A DNA stretch of 10,866 bases from Bacteroidetes bacterium QS_8_68_15 (GCA_003023245.1 PXTR01000037.1:1115-11980), one strand, 5' to 3'; counted from the first letter of the stretch, positions 1 through 6,711 are shown. Notes: generated from the letters alone by a model not told the origin. Program-made: numbers and translations.

Positions 1-4
1 GCCG

Positions 5-901
5 CTACGCCTGCTGCTCCCGGCGCTTCCGTTCCAGAAAGAGCGCGCGGCTGAGCATGTAGGCCGTCTCGGCGGTGGCGGAGGTGAACCAGTAGTTGAG
101 GCCCGCCCCGGTCGCGGCCCCGGCCAGCGGGATGAGCTGCGCCATTTCGCGTGCGGCGACGTTGCGGGCAATCTCGTTGACCAGCACGCGGCTCTGGTTT
201 TCGGTCGTCTCGGCGCCGTCCTCGGCAGACGCGTCACCGACGCCTACCTCCCCGTGGCTGGGGGCGTGGAGCGCCTCGTCGCGCGCGGCGGCGCGCAGTT
301 CGTCGAGCGCTTCGCCGCGCGCCTCGGGCGTGTCGGCGACGGCGGCGCTGAAGATGCGCAAGACCAGTGGGCGCGCCTCGGGGCTGTCGAAGCGAAAGCC
401 GTAGGAGGCGGCGACCTGCTGGATCAGACGCAGGTTGATCGTAAACAACATCGGCACATCGGCGGCCAGGAGGGCGACGCCGCCGAGCCCTGTGCCGCCG
501 CCTTCGAGGGCGGAAAGGACGGCGTTCTCGGTAAAGTAGGTGCGCGCCAGGTCGTCGAGGTCGCTCATCGGCGCGGAGCGCAGGTCCGCCAGCGACGCGG
601 CGCCGGCGAGGTCGGTCTCCTCACGGGCGCGCTCCAACACCCCCTCCTCGTCGTACGTCCACGTCGAGGCGTCGGAGAGGGTGTCGAGCACGGAGATGAT
701 ACGCTCGTTGACCTCCTTCATGGTTCCTTCGGTGGCGGAGCGCTCGGCGGCCCAGTCCAGCGGCTTCGACAGGATGCGCAGCGCCTTCGAGAGCATCGGC
801 GTCTCGCCTTCGGCCCAGAGTTGGATTTCCTTCGCGGCGTTTTCTTCGTAGGCGTCGAAGGCGTTGCTGTCGGGCAGGACGTCGAAGCCGGGAGCGGGCA
901 T
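5..901 (-). CDS. EcsC family protein
   Basis: A 298-residue protein of the EcsC family, whose biochemical role is not established; the family is named after the third gene of the Bacillus ecs locus. The family look comes from a helical N-terminal half with a Trp-containing stretch near residue 49, a Gly-rich hydrophobic segment at about 133-165 (GGGTGLGG, then an AADVP-containing helix), and a second hydrophobic Gly/Ala segment at about 255-272. An acidic, low-complexity insert at about 212-236 separates the two halves. The ATG start at 901 gives a full-length product, and the TAG stop lies at the window's left edge. No signal peptide is seen; peripheral or shallow membrane association is possible from the hydrophobic segments. 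It is not obviously in an operon with ssb, since a terminator lies between them. The family call is by recalled pattern, not a search. Confidence 0.8.
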   Translation of the reverse strand: MPAPGFDVLPDSNAFDAYEENAAKEIQLWAEGETPMLSKALRILSKPLDWAAERSATEGTMKEVNERIISVLDTLSDASTWTYDEEGVLERAREETDLAGAASLADLRSAPMSDLDDLARTYFTENAVLSALEGGGTGLGGVALLAADVPMLFTINLRLIQQVAASYGFRFDSPEARPLVLRIFSAAVADTPEARGEALDELRAAARDEALHAPSHGEVGVGDASAEDGAETTENQSRVLVNEIARNVAAREMAQLIPLAGAATGAGLNYWFTSATAETAYMLSRALFLERKRREQQA

Positions 902-951
902 CGGAGCGCGGGAGCGGTCGGGGGAAGGGAAAACGGGGCAGCCTCAATCCC

Positions 952-983
952 GCTGCTCCGCACCAGGTTCTTTCCGGAGCAGC
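952..983. other. hairpin upstream of the EcsC-family gene
   Basis: Perfect 9-bp inverted repeat, GCTGCTCCG at 952-960 and CGGAGCAGC at 975-983, with a 14-base loop. It lies 50-80 bases upstream of the EcsC-family start, in the interval 902-1275 that holds no gene. There is no T-run beside it, so it is not a good terminator; it could be an operator or a leader hairpin. Confidence 0.4.
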
Positions 984-1128
984 ATCTTGCGCAGCGATTA
1001 CATCGCGGGGCAGCGAAACGGCGTTCGCTGGTCGACGGTGGACGGCGGTCTTCTACTCCTCAAGGCCGATTTCGGAGACCGAAGCGTCGGATACTCCTGC
1101 CCACGTCCTCCACGAAGAACGAACGCCC

Positions 1129-1177
1129 CAAACGAAAAAGGACAGCCGCCTGCAAAGGCCGCTGCCCTTTTCGTTTG
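1129..1177. terminator. bidirectional intrinsic terminator after ssb
   Basis: Long near-perfect inverted repeat: the outer arms CAAACGAAAA (1129-1138) and TTTTCGTTTG (1168-1177) flank a GC-rich stem (GCAGC/GCCT paired with AGGC/GCTG) closed by a short GCAA loop. Read on the minus strand it gives a GC stem followed by TTTTT, about 100 bases past the ssb stop. Read on the plus strand it gives a stem followed by TTTT. The rest of 902-1275 shows no supported gene. Confidence 0.8.
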
Positions 1178-1275
1178 CGTACCGCCGGGGCGCAGGCGGC
1201 CCGAAAGGCCACCATTCACCGCGCTGGGGGCGAAGTGACCGAGTGCCTGGGGCGACGGTCATCCGCCGTCCTACC

Positions 1276-1806
1276 CTAAAACGGCAGCTCGTCGTCCGGC
1301 TCGAACGTGTCGTCCGCGCCGCCGCCCCCGGAGGACTGCTGCCCACCGCCGCCGCCGGAAGCGCCCTGGCGCTGCGGCTGCTGGCGCTGGCTCTGGTCGT
1401 ATTCGCCGGTGCGCTCCGGGCGGCTCTGGTCCATGCCGTTGCGCTGGCCTCCGCCGCCGCGCCGGCCTTCTTCCTCCCCGCCGAGCATCATCATCTCGCG
1501 CATCTTGATCTCAGTGTCGTAGCGGTCGTTGCCGTCACGGTCTTCCCACGAGTTGGTCTGCAACGACCCCTCGCAGTAGATGCGCGAGCCCTTCACGAGG
1601 TACTGGTCGCAGATCTCCGCGAGGCGCGCCCAGGCGACGATGTCGTGCCACTCGGTGCGCTCGACGAGTTCGCCGTTGTTGTCTTTGTACGACTCGTTGG
1701 TCGCGAGTCGCAGGTTGCAGACGGCCGTGCCGCTGCCGGTGTAGTTGAGTTCGGGGTCCTGCCCGAGGTTGCCGATGAGCATGACCTTGTTAACTCCGCG
1801 TGCCAT
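1276..1806 (-). CDS. ssb: single-stranded DNA-binding protein
   Basis: Coats and protects single-stranded DNA in replication, repair and recombination, and recruits partner proteins through its acidic tip. Residues 1-108 form the OB fold, with the typical opening [17 protein letters not shown], then TEWHDIVAW and the KGSRIYCEG strand. Residues 110-165 are a Gly/Gln/Arg-rich disordered linker, and the last six residues DDELPF are the classic partner-binding tip. At 176 residues it is a normal length. Start choice: ATG at 1806 is preceded by AAGGTG about 9 bases upstream, one of the few Shine-Dalgarno-like sites here. It is a single gene closed by the terminator at 1129-1177. The linker is low in acidic residues except at the tip, as usual. 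The call is firm. Confidence 0.97.
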   Translation of the reverse strand: MARGVNKVMLIGNLGQDPELNYTGSGTAVCNLRLATNESYKDNNGELVERTEWHDIVAWARLAEICDQYLVKGSRIYCEGSLQTNSWEDRDGNDRYDTEIKMREMMMLGGEEEGRRGGGGQRNGMDQSRPERTGEYDQSQRQQPQRQGASGGGGGQQSSGGGGADDTFEPDDELPF

Positions 1807-1855
1807 AGGTAGTCACCTTCTGTGGTTGAGAGAGAAAAGTGAGCCGAACCTGGCC

Positions 1856-1865
1856 TTTAGCTAAA
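1856..1865. other. palindrome upstream of ssb
   Basis: Perfect 10-bp palindrome TTTAGCTAAA, 50-60 bases upstream of the ssb start in otherwise GC-rich DNA. It could overlap the ssb promoter or be an operator; no clear -35/-10 pair was fixed. Confidence 0.3.
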
Positions 1866-1886
1866 AGCTCTGTGCCAGCGCGGCTC

Positions 1887-1919
1887 GTACACGAATCCTG
1901 GCGGAATGTACATGAATCC
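1887..1919. repeat. two direct repeats, 21-bp period, upstream of ssb
   Basis: GTACACGAATCC (1887-1898) and GTACATGAATCC (1908-1919) differ at one base and repeat at exactly 21 bp, about two helical turns. This spacing is typical of tandem sites for a regulator binding one DNA face. They lie 80-115 bases upstream of the ssb start. The interval 1807-2256 (450 bases) otherwise holds hairpins at 1931-1946, 2053-2080 and 2092-2126 and an AT-rich block at its right end; no gene or tRNA was recognised in it. Confidence 0.35.
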
Positions 1920-2091
1920 GTCGGCGCAATCTTCCCCGGAGGGAAGCAGGCACCGACCATGTCCTAACGGATGTTGCATGAGCCCTGCCAGGAGGAAGCG
2001 GCCCCGCGTGCTTGCAGAGAAGCATCTGCGCGACCTGTCCTTTCAGACACATGCGCCTCGACATCGTAACGTCGAGACGCTAAAAACGTAT

Positions 2092-2126
2092 GGCCGAGGG
2101 GTGACATCCCTGCGTCACCGAGGGCC
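2092..2126 (+). other. structured hairpin in the ssb-mazG interval
   Basis: GGCC pairs with GGCC on the outside; GGTGAC (2100-2105) pairs with GTCACC (2114-2119) on the inside, with a GAG-type internal loop on both sides. It follows hairpins at 1931-1946 (CTTCCC, CGGA loop, GGGAAG) and about 2053-2080 (CTCGAC/GTCGAG). It may belong to a leader or small RNA on the mazG strand; no known RNA family was recognised. Confidence 0.25.
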
Positions 2127-2218
2127 GGAAGAAAAACAACGTTGCTGCCCCGACGGTTCGGAAACCTCGACTGGAGCGGCACGAACGGGCTTTTCGCCGC
2201 GCTCTGCGCCGCTTTCGT

Positions 2219-2251
2219 CCAAATAATAATATTTAATAAAGAACTTTTTTT
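2219..2251 (+). promoter_or_regulatory. AT-rich block before mazG
   Basis: About 33 bases rich in A/T, with overlapping TAATAT and TAATAA elements and a run of seven T (2245-2251) ending five bases before the mazG ATG. It stands out sharply from the GC-rich surroundings. It probably contains the -10 element for mazG. There is no Shine-Dalgarno sequence, as is common in Bacteroidota-like genomes. Confidence 0.5.
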
Positions 2252-2256
2252 GCTCC

Positions 2257-3105
2257 ATGCCTGATGACGACGCCCCCGTCTACGAAGACTCGTTCCGCCC
2301 CTCCGAGCCGCTCGCCGAAGCGTTCGCCGATCTGGTAGCCGTCGTGCGCCAGTTGCGGCGCGACTGCCCGTGGGATCGCGAGCAGACGCACGCCTCGACC
2401 CGCCATTTGACGCTGGAGGAGGCTTACGAGGTCGCCGCCGCCATCGATGCGGAAGATGCAGAGGCGCTGGAGGGCGAACTGGGCGACTTGCTCTTGCATG
2501 GCCTCTTCCACAGCCGCATCGCCGAGGAGGCCGGGCGCTTCACGCTCGAAGATGTGCTGCGCCGTGAGACGCGCAAGCTCATCCGCCGGCACCCGCACGT
2601 CTTCGGTGACGAGACCGCGGAAACCACCGACGACGTGAAGCAGACGTGGGAAGCCACCAAGCGCGCCGAGCGCGAATCGGGCGAGGACGGCGGCGGCAGT
2701 GGTGAAGACGACAGCGCGGCGCCTCCCTCCGCGCTCGACGGCATGCCCGAGGCGCTGCCGGCGCTTTTGCGCGCGGAGCGCACGCAGCAAAAAGCCGCTG
2801 CCGCCGGCTTCGATTTTTCCTCCGATGCCGCATCCTGGGAGCAGGTCGAGGAAGAACTGCGCGAGTTTCGGCAAACGGAAGGGGCCTCGCAAGAAGCGCG
2901 CGAAGACGAGCTGGGCGACGTGCTCTTCGCGCTCGTCACGTATGCGCGCCGCGAGGGCCTCGTCGCCGAGAACGCCCTGCGCGGCACGGTCGAGAAGTTC
3001 GCCCGCCGCTTTCGCCGCATCGAGCCGCGCCTCGACGACGGCTTGAGTTCCGAGGCGATGAAGCGGCTGTGGGAAGACGTGGAGGAAGAAGAAGGGACGG
3101 TTTGA
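2257..3105 (+). CDS. mazG: nucleoside triphosphate pyrophosphohydrolase MazG
   Basis: Hydrolyses (deoxy)nucleoside triphosphates to monophosphates and pyrophosphate, cleaning non-canonical nucleotides from the pool and affecting stress nucleotide levels. The 282-residue protein has the tandem two-domain layout of full-length MazG. Domain 1 carries CPWD (37-40), the metal-binding EEAYE (54-58) with ELGD (74-77), and RRHPHVFGD (110-118). Domain 2 has EEELREF (198-204) and EDELGD (216-221). The linker at 138-160 is Glu/Asp/Gly-rich, a longer acidic spacer than in mesophilic relatives, in keeping with a salt-adapted proteome. ATG at 2257 follows an AT-rich promoter-like block. It reads in the same direction as the type III PKS and tmk genes, with gaps of 122 and 88 bases, so co-transcription is possible but not shown. 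The call is firm. Confidence 0.95.
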   Translation: MPDDDAPVYEDSFRPSEPLAEAFADLVAVVRQLRRDCPWDREQTHASTRHLTLEEAYEVAAAIDAEDAEALEGELGDLLLHGLFHSRIAEEAGRFTLEDVLRRETRKLIRRHPHVFGDETAETTDDVKQTWEATKRAERESGEDGGGSGEDDSAAPPSALDGMPEALPALLRAERTQQKAAAAGFDFSSDAASWEQVEEELREFRQTEGASQEAREDELGDVLFALVTYARREGLVAENALRGTVEKFARRFRRIEPRLDDGLSSEAMKRLWEDVEEEEGTV

Positions 3106-3227
3106 GGGGGGAGCATGAGGAAGCGTGAGCGTGAGCGCGTGGAGCAAGCGGCCCCTTCTCTGCAAGAAACGACAACAAGCCGTCCAGTTGCTCGTTACTC
3201 CTGTCCTTCCAGTCGGCGTTTCCGTTT

Positions 3228-4391
3228 GTGGAGCGCAACCCATTCGCACCTCGTGCATCGTCCTTCGCCCTTCGCGTGCAGACCGTTCTCGAAAGTATTG
3301 CCACGGGGCACCCGCCCACGCGTTGCCGGCAGACCGACATCGCGCGCTTCATGCAGCGGGTCGAGGGGGCGCCCGCGTCGCTCAAGAAGCGCCTGCCGGG
3401 CATCTATGACAAGACCGGCATCGACTACCGCTACTCGGCCGTCGAGGACTACGCCCGCGAGCCGGCGAACTTCACCTTTTACCCGAAGCACTGGGACGGT
3501 GACCCGCCCACCACTGCCGAGCGCAACCGCAAGTACCGCGAGGTGGCGCCCGGCCTGGCCGAGGAGGTCGCCGCCGAGGCGCTTTCCGAGGCCGAGGTGC
3601 CGCCCGACGAGGTCACGCACCTCGTCACCGTGAGCTGCACGGGTTTTTTCGCGCCGGGGCTCGACGTCGAACTGGTCAAGCGCCTCGATTTGCCGCCCAC
3701 CACCCAGCGCACGCTGGTCGGCTTTATGGGTTGCTACGCGGCGTTCAACGCCATGCGCGCGGCCCACCGCATCTGCCAGTCGCAGCCGGGGGCGCGGGTG
3801 CTGGTGGTGTGCGTGGAGCTGTGCACGCTGCATTTCCAGATCAGCCAGACCATTCGCGCCGCTGCCGTCAACGCGCTCTTCTCCGACGGCGCGGCGGCGG
3901 CGGTGTTTTCTGCGAAAGAGGAGGCCGAGGCGCAGGGCCGGCTCGCCTACGCCGGGGGGCGCACCCTGCTGGACGACGACTCGGCGGAGGAAATGACGTG
4001 GGAAATCGGCGACACAGGCTTTCTGATGGGGCTCACTGCGCGCGTGCCGCGGGTTATCGCTGGTCACCTGCCCGGCTACGTCGAGGCGCTCCTGCCGGAC
4101 GGCGCCGCCCGGGGCGACGTGGACTTCTGGGCCATCCATCCCGGGGGGCGCGCCATCGTAGAGCAGGCGCAGGAGGCACTCGACCTCGCCGACGACCAGG
4201 TCGCCGACAGCTTCGAAGTGCTGCGCCGGTGCGGCAACATGAGCTCGCCGACGGTGCTGTTCATCCTGAAGCGCTTCCTGGAACGCCACCGTGAGGCGCG
4301 GGCCGACGGCGCCGGCGGGTTTCGCCGCGGTGTGGCGATGGCCTTCGGCCCGGGGCTGACGCTCGAAGGCGCGCGGTTCGAACGCGTGTAG
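3228..4391 (+). CDS. type III polyketide synthase (chalcone/stilbene synthase family)
   Basis: A homodimeric ketosynthase that extends an acyl-CoA starter with malonyl-CoA and cyclises the product to pyrones, resorcinols or phloroglucinols without an acyl carrier protein. With the GTG start at 3228 it has 387 residues, the usual length. The catalytic triad is complete: Cys169 in GFMGCYAAFNAMR, His304 in WAIHPGG, and Asn337 in RRCGNMSSPTVLF. The FGPG loop near the C-terminus is also present (373-376). A second in-frame GTG at 3276 would remove 16 residues that look non-conserved, so the true start is uncertain. No tailoring gene (methyltransferase, FAD oxidoreductase or methylating membrane enzyme) sits beside it; it lies between mazG and tmk. 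The product cannot be told from sequence. Bacterial relatives make alkylresorcinols or alkylpyrones, but the starter pocket was not analysed. Confidence 0.92.
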   Translation: MERNPFAPRASSFALRVQTVLESIATGHPPTRCRQTDIARFMQRVEGAPASLKKRLPGIYDKTGIDYRYSAVEDYAREPANFTFYPKHWDGDPPTTAERNRKYREVAPGLAEEVAAEALSEAEVPPDEVTHLVTVSCTGFFAPGLDVELVKRLDLPPTTQRTLVGFMGCYAAFNAMRAAHRICQSQPGARVLVVCVELCTLHFQISQTIRAAAVNALFSDGAAAAVFSAKEEAEAQGRLAYAGGRTLLDDDSAEEMTWEIGDTGFLMGLTARVPRVIAGHLPGYVEALLPDGAARGDVDFWAIHPGGRAIVEQAQEALDLADDQVADSFEVLRRCGNMSSPTVLFILKRFLERHREARADGAGGFRRGVAMAFGPGLTLEGARFERV

Positions 4392-4397
4392 GTAGGG

Positions 4398-4437
4398 ACG
4401 TTCGTACGTTTGCACGTGGGTACGTCTGTACGTTTCG
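4398..4437. repeat. five degenerate 8-bp tandem repeats (ACGTNNGT-like)
   Basis: Five consecutive 8-base units each begin with ACGT: 4398, 4406, 4414, 4422 and 4430. The last four bases vary (TCGT, TTGC, GGGT, CTGT, TTCG). The array fills half of the 88-base gap between the polyketide synthase stop and the tmk start. ACGT is its own reverse complement, so every unit carries a palindromic core at a fixed 8-bp step. It could be a simple-sequence expansion or a binding array; it is not a CRISPR. Confidence 0.6.
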
Positions 4438-4479
4438 TCCTCACACGTCTGCCCCTCCCATTTTTCGCACGTCTCACTC

Positions 4480-5181
4480 ATGTTCATCACCTTCGAGGGC
4501 ATCGACGGGAGCGGCAAGACCACGCAGGTGCGCCGACTGGCTGAGCGGCTGGAAGTGGAGGGCGCGCCGCCGCCGCTGGTGGTGCGTGACCCCGGCGGCA
4601 CCGAGCTCTCGGAGCGTGTGCGCACGCTGCTGCTGGCAGACGACGACGCGCTCGACGTGACGCCGATGGCCGAGCTGTTGCTGTTCAGCGCCGCGCGCGC
4701 CCAGCTCGTGGAGGAGAAGATCCGCCCGGCGCTCGCGGAGGGCCGCCCCGTGCTGTGCGACCGCTTCTACGACTCGACGACCGCCTACCAGGGCGCCGGC
4801 CGCGTCCTCGCCGAGGACGCGAGCGCCCCCGCACACACCGATGAGGACGGGGATACGCCTCGTGACGAACCGTGGCTTGACCGCTTTCACTGCCGCGTCA
4901 CCGGCGGTCTCGCACCGGACTGCACGTTCCTCCTGCGCCTCAGTCCCGAGGACGCCTTTCGCCGACGCGAAGAGGCGCAACGCCGGCAGAATGGCGACGA
5001 CGGCAGCGGCCCCGATCGCATGGAGGCCGGTCCGGCGGCGTTCCACCAGCGCGTGGCCGAATCCTACGACGCGCTCGCTGCGCGCCACTCTGAGCGCTTT
5101 TGCGTGCTCGACGCCACCGCCCCGCCCGAAGCGCTCCACGAGCGAATCTGGCGTGAGGTCGCGTCCCTTCGCTCCGAATAA
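4480..5181 (+). CDS. tmk: thymidylate kinase (dTMP kinase)
   Basis: Phosphorylates dTMP to dTDP with ATP, the committed step toward dTTP. Motifs in order: P-loop FEGIDGSGKTTQ (5-16), RDPGGTELSE (36-45) for the substrate side, DRFYDSTTAYQG (94-105), and an Arg-rich lid at about 161-182 ending in DRMEAG. The 233 residues slightly exceed the usual 205-215. The excess is an acidic insertion at about 111-131 and a Gly/Asp-rich lid loop at about 170-178. ATG at 4480 begins directly with the conserved beta-strand. It is convergent with the universal stress gene, the two stops lying 15 bases apart. The upstream spacer holds the 8-bp tandem repeats. The call is firm. Confidence 0.97.
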   Translation: MFITFEGIDGSGKTTQVRRLAERLEVEGAPPPLVVRDPGGTELSERVRTLLLADDDALDVTPMAELLLFSAARAQLVEEKIRPALAEGRPVLCDRFYDSTTAYQGAGRVLAEDASAPAHTDEDGDTPRDEPWLDRFHCRVTGGLAPDCTFLLRLSPEDAFRRREEAQRRQNGDDGSGPDRMEAGPAAFHQRVAESYDALAARHSERFCVLDATAPPEALHERIWREVASLRSE

Positions 5182-5196
5182 TGCGGCCGCTTCAGC

Positions 5197-6039
5197 TTAG
5201 TGATGGAGAAAAAGCCCCGCCGGGCAGTCTTCGAGGAGCGGGGCCGTGTTGGAGCCGAACGTGAACCGATGCAGCCGCGAGACCGAGCGTGCCCCGGCCA
5301 CGACGACGTCGCTGTCGGTGTCTTCGACGCATTCGGTGATGGCTTCGTGTGGGGCGGGGCCTTCCACGCTGGTCGTTTCGGAGGCGAAGCCGTGCGCCCG
5401 GAGGTACTCCTGCGCGCGCTTGAGCAGGCGCTCCGATGCGTTTGGCAAATCGTCGTGGACGTGAAGGAGCGTAACGTCAGCGTCGGTCCCGAAGGGGTGC
5501 AGTTGGGCGAAGGTGTGTAGCGTGCGTGCTGCCGAAGGGCCGCCGTCGAAGGCCACCACGAAGCGCTCGATGGGCGGCTCTCGGTTCTCGCGCACGATGA
5601 ACGTGGGGGCGAGCGTGTCTCGCACGACGCGCGCGAGCGTCTTCGTTTGCTGGCCGGGCTGGCCGTAGAGGTAGTGCGGTGTTTCGCCCATCACCAGCAG
5701 GTCGTGGTAGGTCATCTCGTCGATGATGCGGCGTGAGGGCATCCCCTGCCGCACCCGCTTTTCGTAGGCGACGCCGGCGTCTTCGGCGACTTCCTCGAAG
5801 GTGCCCAAAAGCGCCCGGGCGCGCTCTTGTGCTTCAGAGGTCAGACTTTTCAGAAGAGAGGTCGTGTGATACACGCTACTGAGCGTTCCACCGCTCGATT
5901 CCGTTTCGACGTGCCTTGCTTCTACGATGACCAATCCTGTGACGACGGCGTCATGTCGCTGCGCGACGTCGATGGCGTGCCGGGTGGCGACGGGCGTGTC
6001 GGCGTCAGGGTCGAGGGCGACGAGGATGCGCTTGGTCAT
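5197..6039 (-). CDS. universal stress protein, two UspA domains
   Basis: A 280-residue protein made of two tandem Usp folds (about 1-150 and 157-278), a common arrangement in environmental bacteria and archaea. Each half begins with the core strand pattern (RILVALD at 4-10; RFVVAFDGG at 159-167). Domain 1 has the VMGET segment (116-120); domain 2 has VVVAGARS (245-252) and GSNTAPLLEDCP (262-273). The usual ATP-loop spacing G-x2-G-x9-G-S/T is only partly kept in domain 2, so ATP binding is uncertain. The protein is likely cytosolic and takes part in stress survival; no specific role can be assigned. ATG at 6039 sits next to the DnaA-box-rich region, and the gene reads away from it. Its final codons also form a terminator (see 5209-5244). 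Confidence 0.9.
   Translation of the reverse strand: MTKRILVALDPDADTPVATRHAIDVAQRHDAVVTGLVIVEARHVETESSGGTLSSVYHTTSLLKSLTSEAQERARALLGTFEEVAEDAGVAYEKRVRQGMPSRRIIDEMTYHDLLVMGETPHYLYGQPGQQTKTLARVVRDTLAPTFIVRENREPPIERFVVAFDGGPSAARTLHTFAQLHPFGTDADVTLLHVHDDLPNASERLLKRAQEYLRAHGFASETTSVEGPAPHEAITECVEDTDSDVVVAGARSVSRLHRFTFGSNTAPLLEDCPAGLFLHH
5209..5244 (-). terminator. intrinsic terminator inside the 3' end of the universal stress gene
   Basis: Read on the minus strand, GCCCCGC (from 5244-5238) pairs with GCGGGGC (5220-5214) and is directly followed by TTTTT (5213-5209) and C. The stem is 7 bp with a 17-base loop. It ends within the last codons of the coding sequence, encoding the residues before GLFLHH, so protein and terminator share the same bases. 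This saves space in the 15-base gap to tmk. Confidence 0.6.
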
Positions 6040-6112
6040 GAGTCAGACACCACGGAGAGGCAAAGGAGGAGCCGAAGGTCGCGAGAAAGAAAGATCGGCG
6101 TCCGAGGGCTTT

Positions 6113-6580
6113 TTTTCCACATGCCCTGTAAAAGTCTGGAAAGGGATTTTTGGAAATTGGGCTTGTTGTTATTGGGGATGTGGAAATGTGGAAAACGAAG
6201 TGCTCCACATCGCGCTGGAGGCATTGTGCAAAAAAGCCGCAGCTTTCCCCGAAGTTTTCCACACAAAGGAGGTCTACAAAAACGGGTGAGGCCGTCAGAA
6301 GCCCGAACGGTGAGCGGTTATCCACTTTTCCACAGGTTTCCACATTGGAAAGCATCGGGGCGCGCGACCCGTTTTCCACAGGGATCAACAATGTGGAAAG
6401 CGGGGGAAAACGTGTTTGCGACTATGACCGTTATCCACAGGTTTCCACACGCCCCCCTCCGAAAGGCGGGAGGGAGGAAGTTTTCCAGAGGTTTCCCTCA
6501 GGTTATCCACAGGTTGTCCACAACCACAGGAGGTTGTCCACAACGACAGTCCAATAAACATTTTAGGAAAGTTAATTTCA
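6113..6580. other. oriC: candidate replication origin (oriC): DnaA-box cluster plus AT-rich segment
   Basis: A gene-free stretch with many copies of the DnaA recognition 9-mer. Plus-strand boxes: TTTTCCACA at 6113, 6255, 6326 and 6372; TTATCCACT at 6318; TTATCCACA at 6431 and 6503; GTTTCCACA at 6336 and 6441; TTGTCCACA at 6514 and 6534. Minus-strand boxes lie at 6179-6187, 6187-6195 and 6392-6400. A degenerate TTTTCCAGA is at 6481. Box density rises toward the right and ends at 6542; 10 bases later comes an AT-rich segment, 6553-6580, with 23 A/T of 28, a good candidate for the unwinding element in this GC-rich DNA. DnaA boxes beside an AT-rich element are the hallmark of bacterial oriC. Against it: dnaA, dnaN or gidA are not in the window, and flanking gene directions do not diverge from this point. 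An alternative is a DnaA-titrating locus or a secondary-replicon origin. Confidence 0.75.
6326..6522 (+). repeat. repeated two-DnaA-box module
   Basis: Four copies of a head-to-tail pair of boxes of about 19-20 bases: 6326-6344, 6431-6449, 6481-6499 (degenerate) and 6503-6522. The best copy, at 6431, reads TTATCCACAGGTTTCCACA. The two boxes within each module start 10-11 bases apart, one helical turn, so bound DnaA molecules would stack on one face. A further box abuts the first module (6318-6326). Confidence 0.7.
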
Positions 6581-6711
6581 TCCAAGCGAGCCGAATGGTA
6601 CCGTTCTGAGGAAATAATGTCGCAATGGAAACCGTCCAGTCGTGCAGACTTGCGCCGACGCGATGAAGACGCTGCCCGCCATTCGTAATGCGCAACGTTA
6701 GCGGTCAGTCG

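Noticed and set aside
254..1279. Plus-strand open frame of 341 codons opposite the EcsC-family gene
   Set aside because: It runs through the ssb terminator and is a GC-driven shadow of the minus-strand gene.
1807..2256. tRNA gene in the ssb-mazG gap
   Set aside because: No T-arm consensus or acceptor/anticodon stems could be assembled; only isolated hairpins are seen.
2233..3258. Minus-strand open frame of 341 codons opposite mazG
   Set aside because: MazG motifs are intact on the plus strand; the antisense product has no recognisable motif and arises from high GC content.
3195..4625. Long minus-strand open frame (476 codons) opposite the polyketide synthase and the tmk start
   Set aside because: It is an antisense shadow of a complete type III PKS with all catalytic residues; the predicted residues are Arg/Ala-rich with no domain.
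6113..6542. CRISPR array or iteron-type plasmid repeats
   Set aside because: Repeat units are 9-mers on both strands with irregular gaps and no spacers; they match the DnaA box, and no plasmid replication gene is present.
5827..6609. Plus-strand open frame running through the DnaA-box cluster
   Set aside because: Its residues (repeated FPHRFP-type stretches) are simply the translation of the repeated boxes; no start or domain support.
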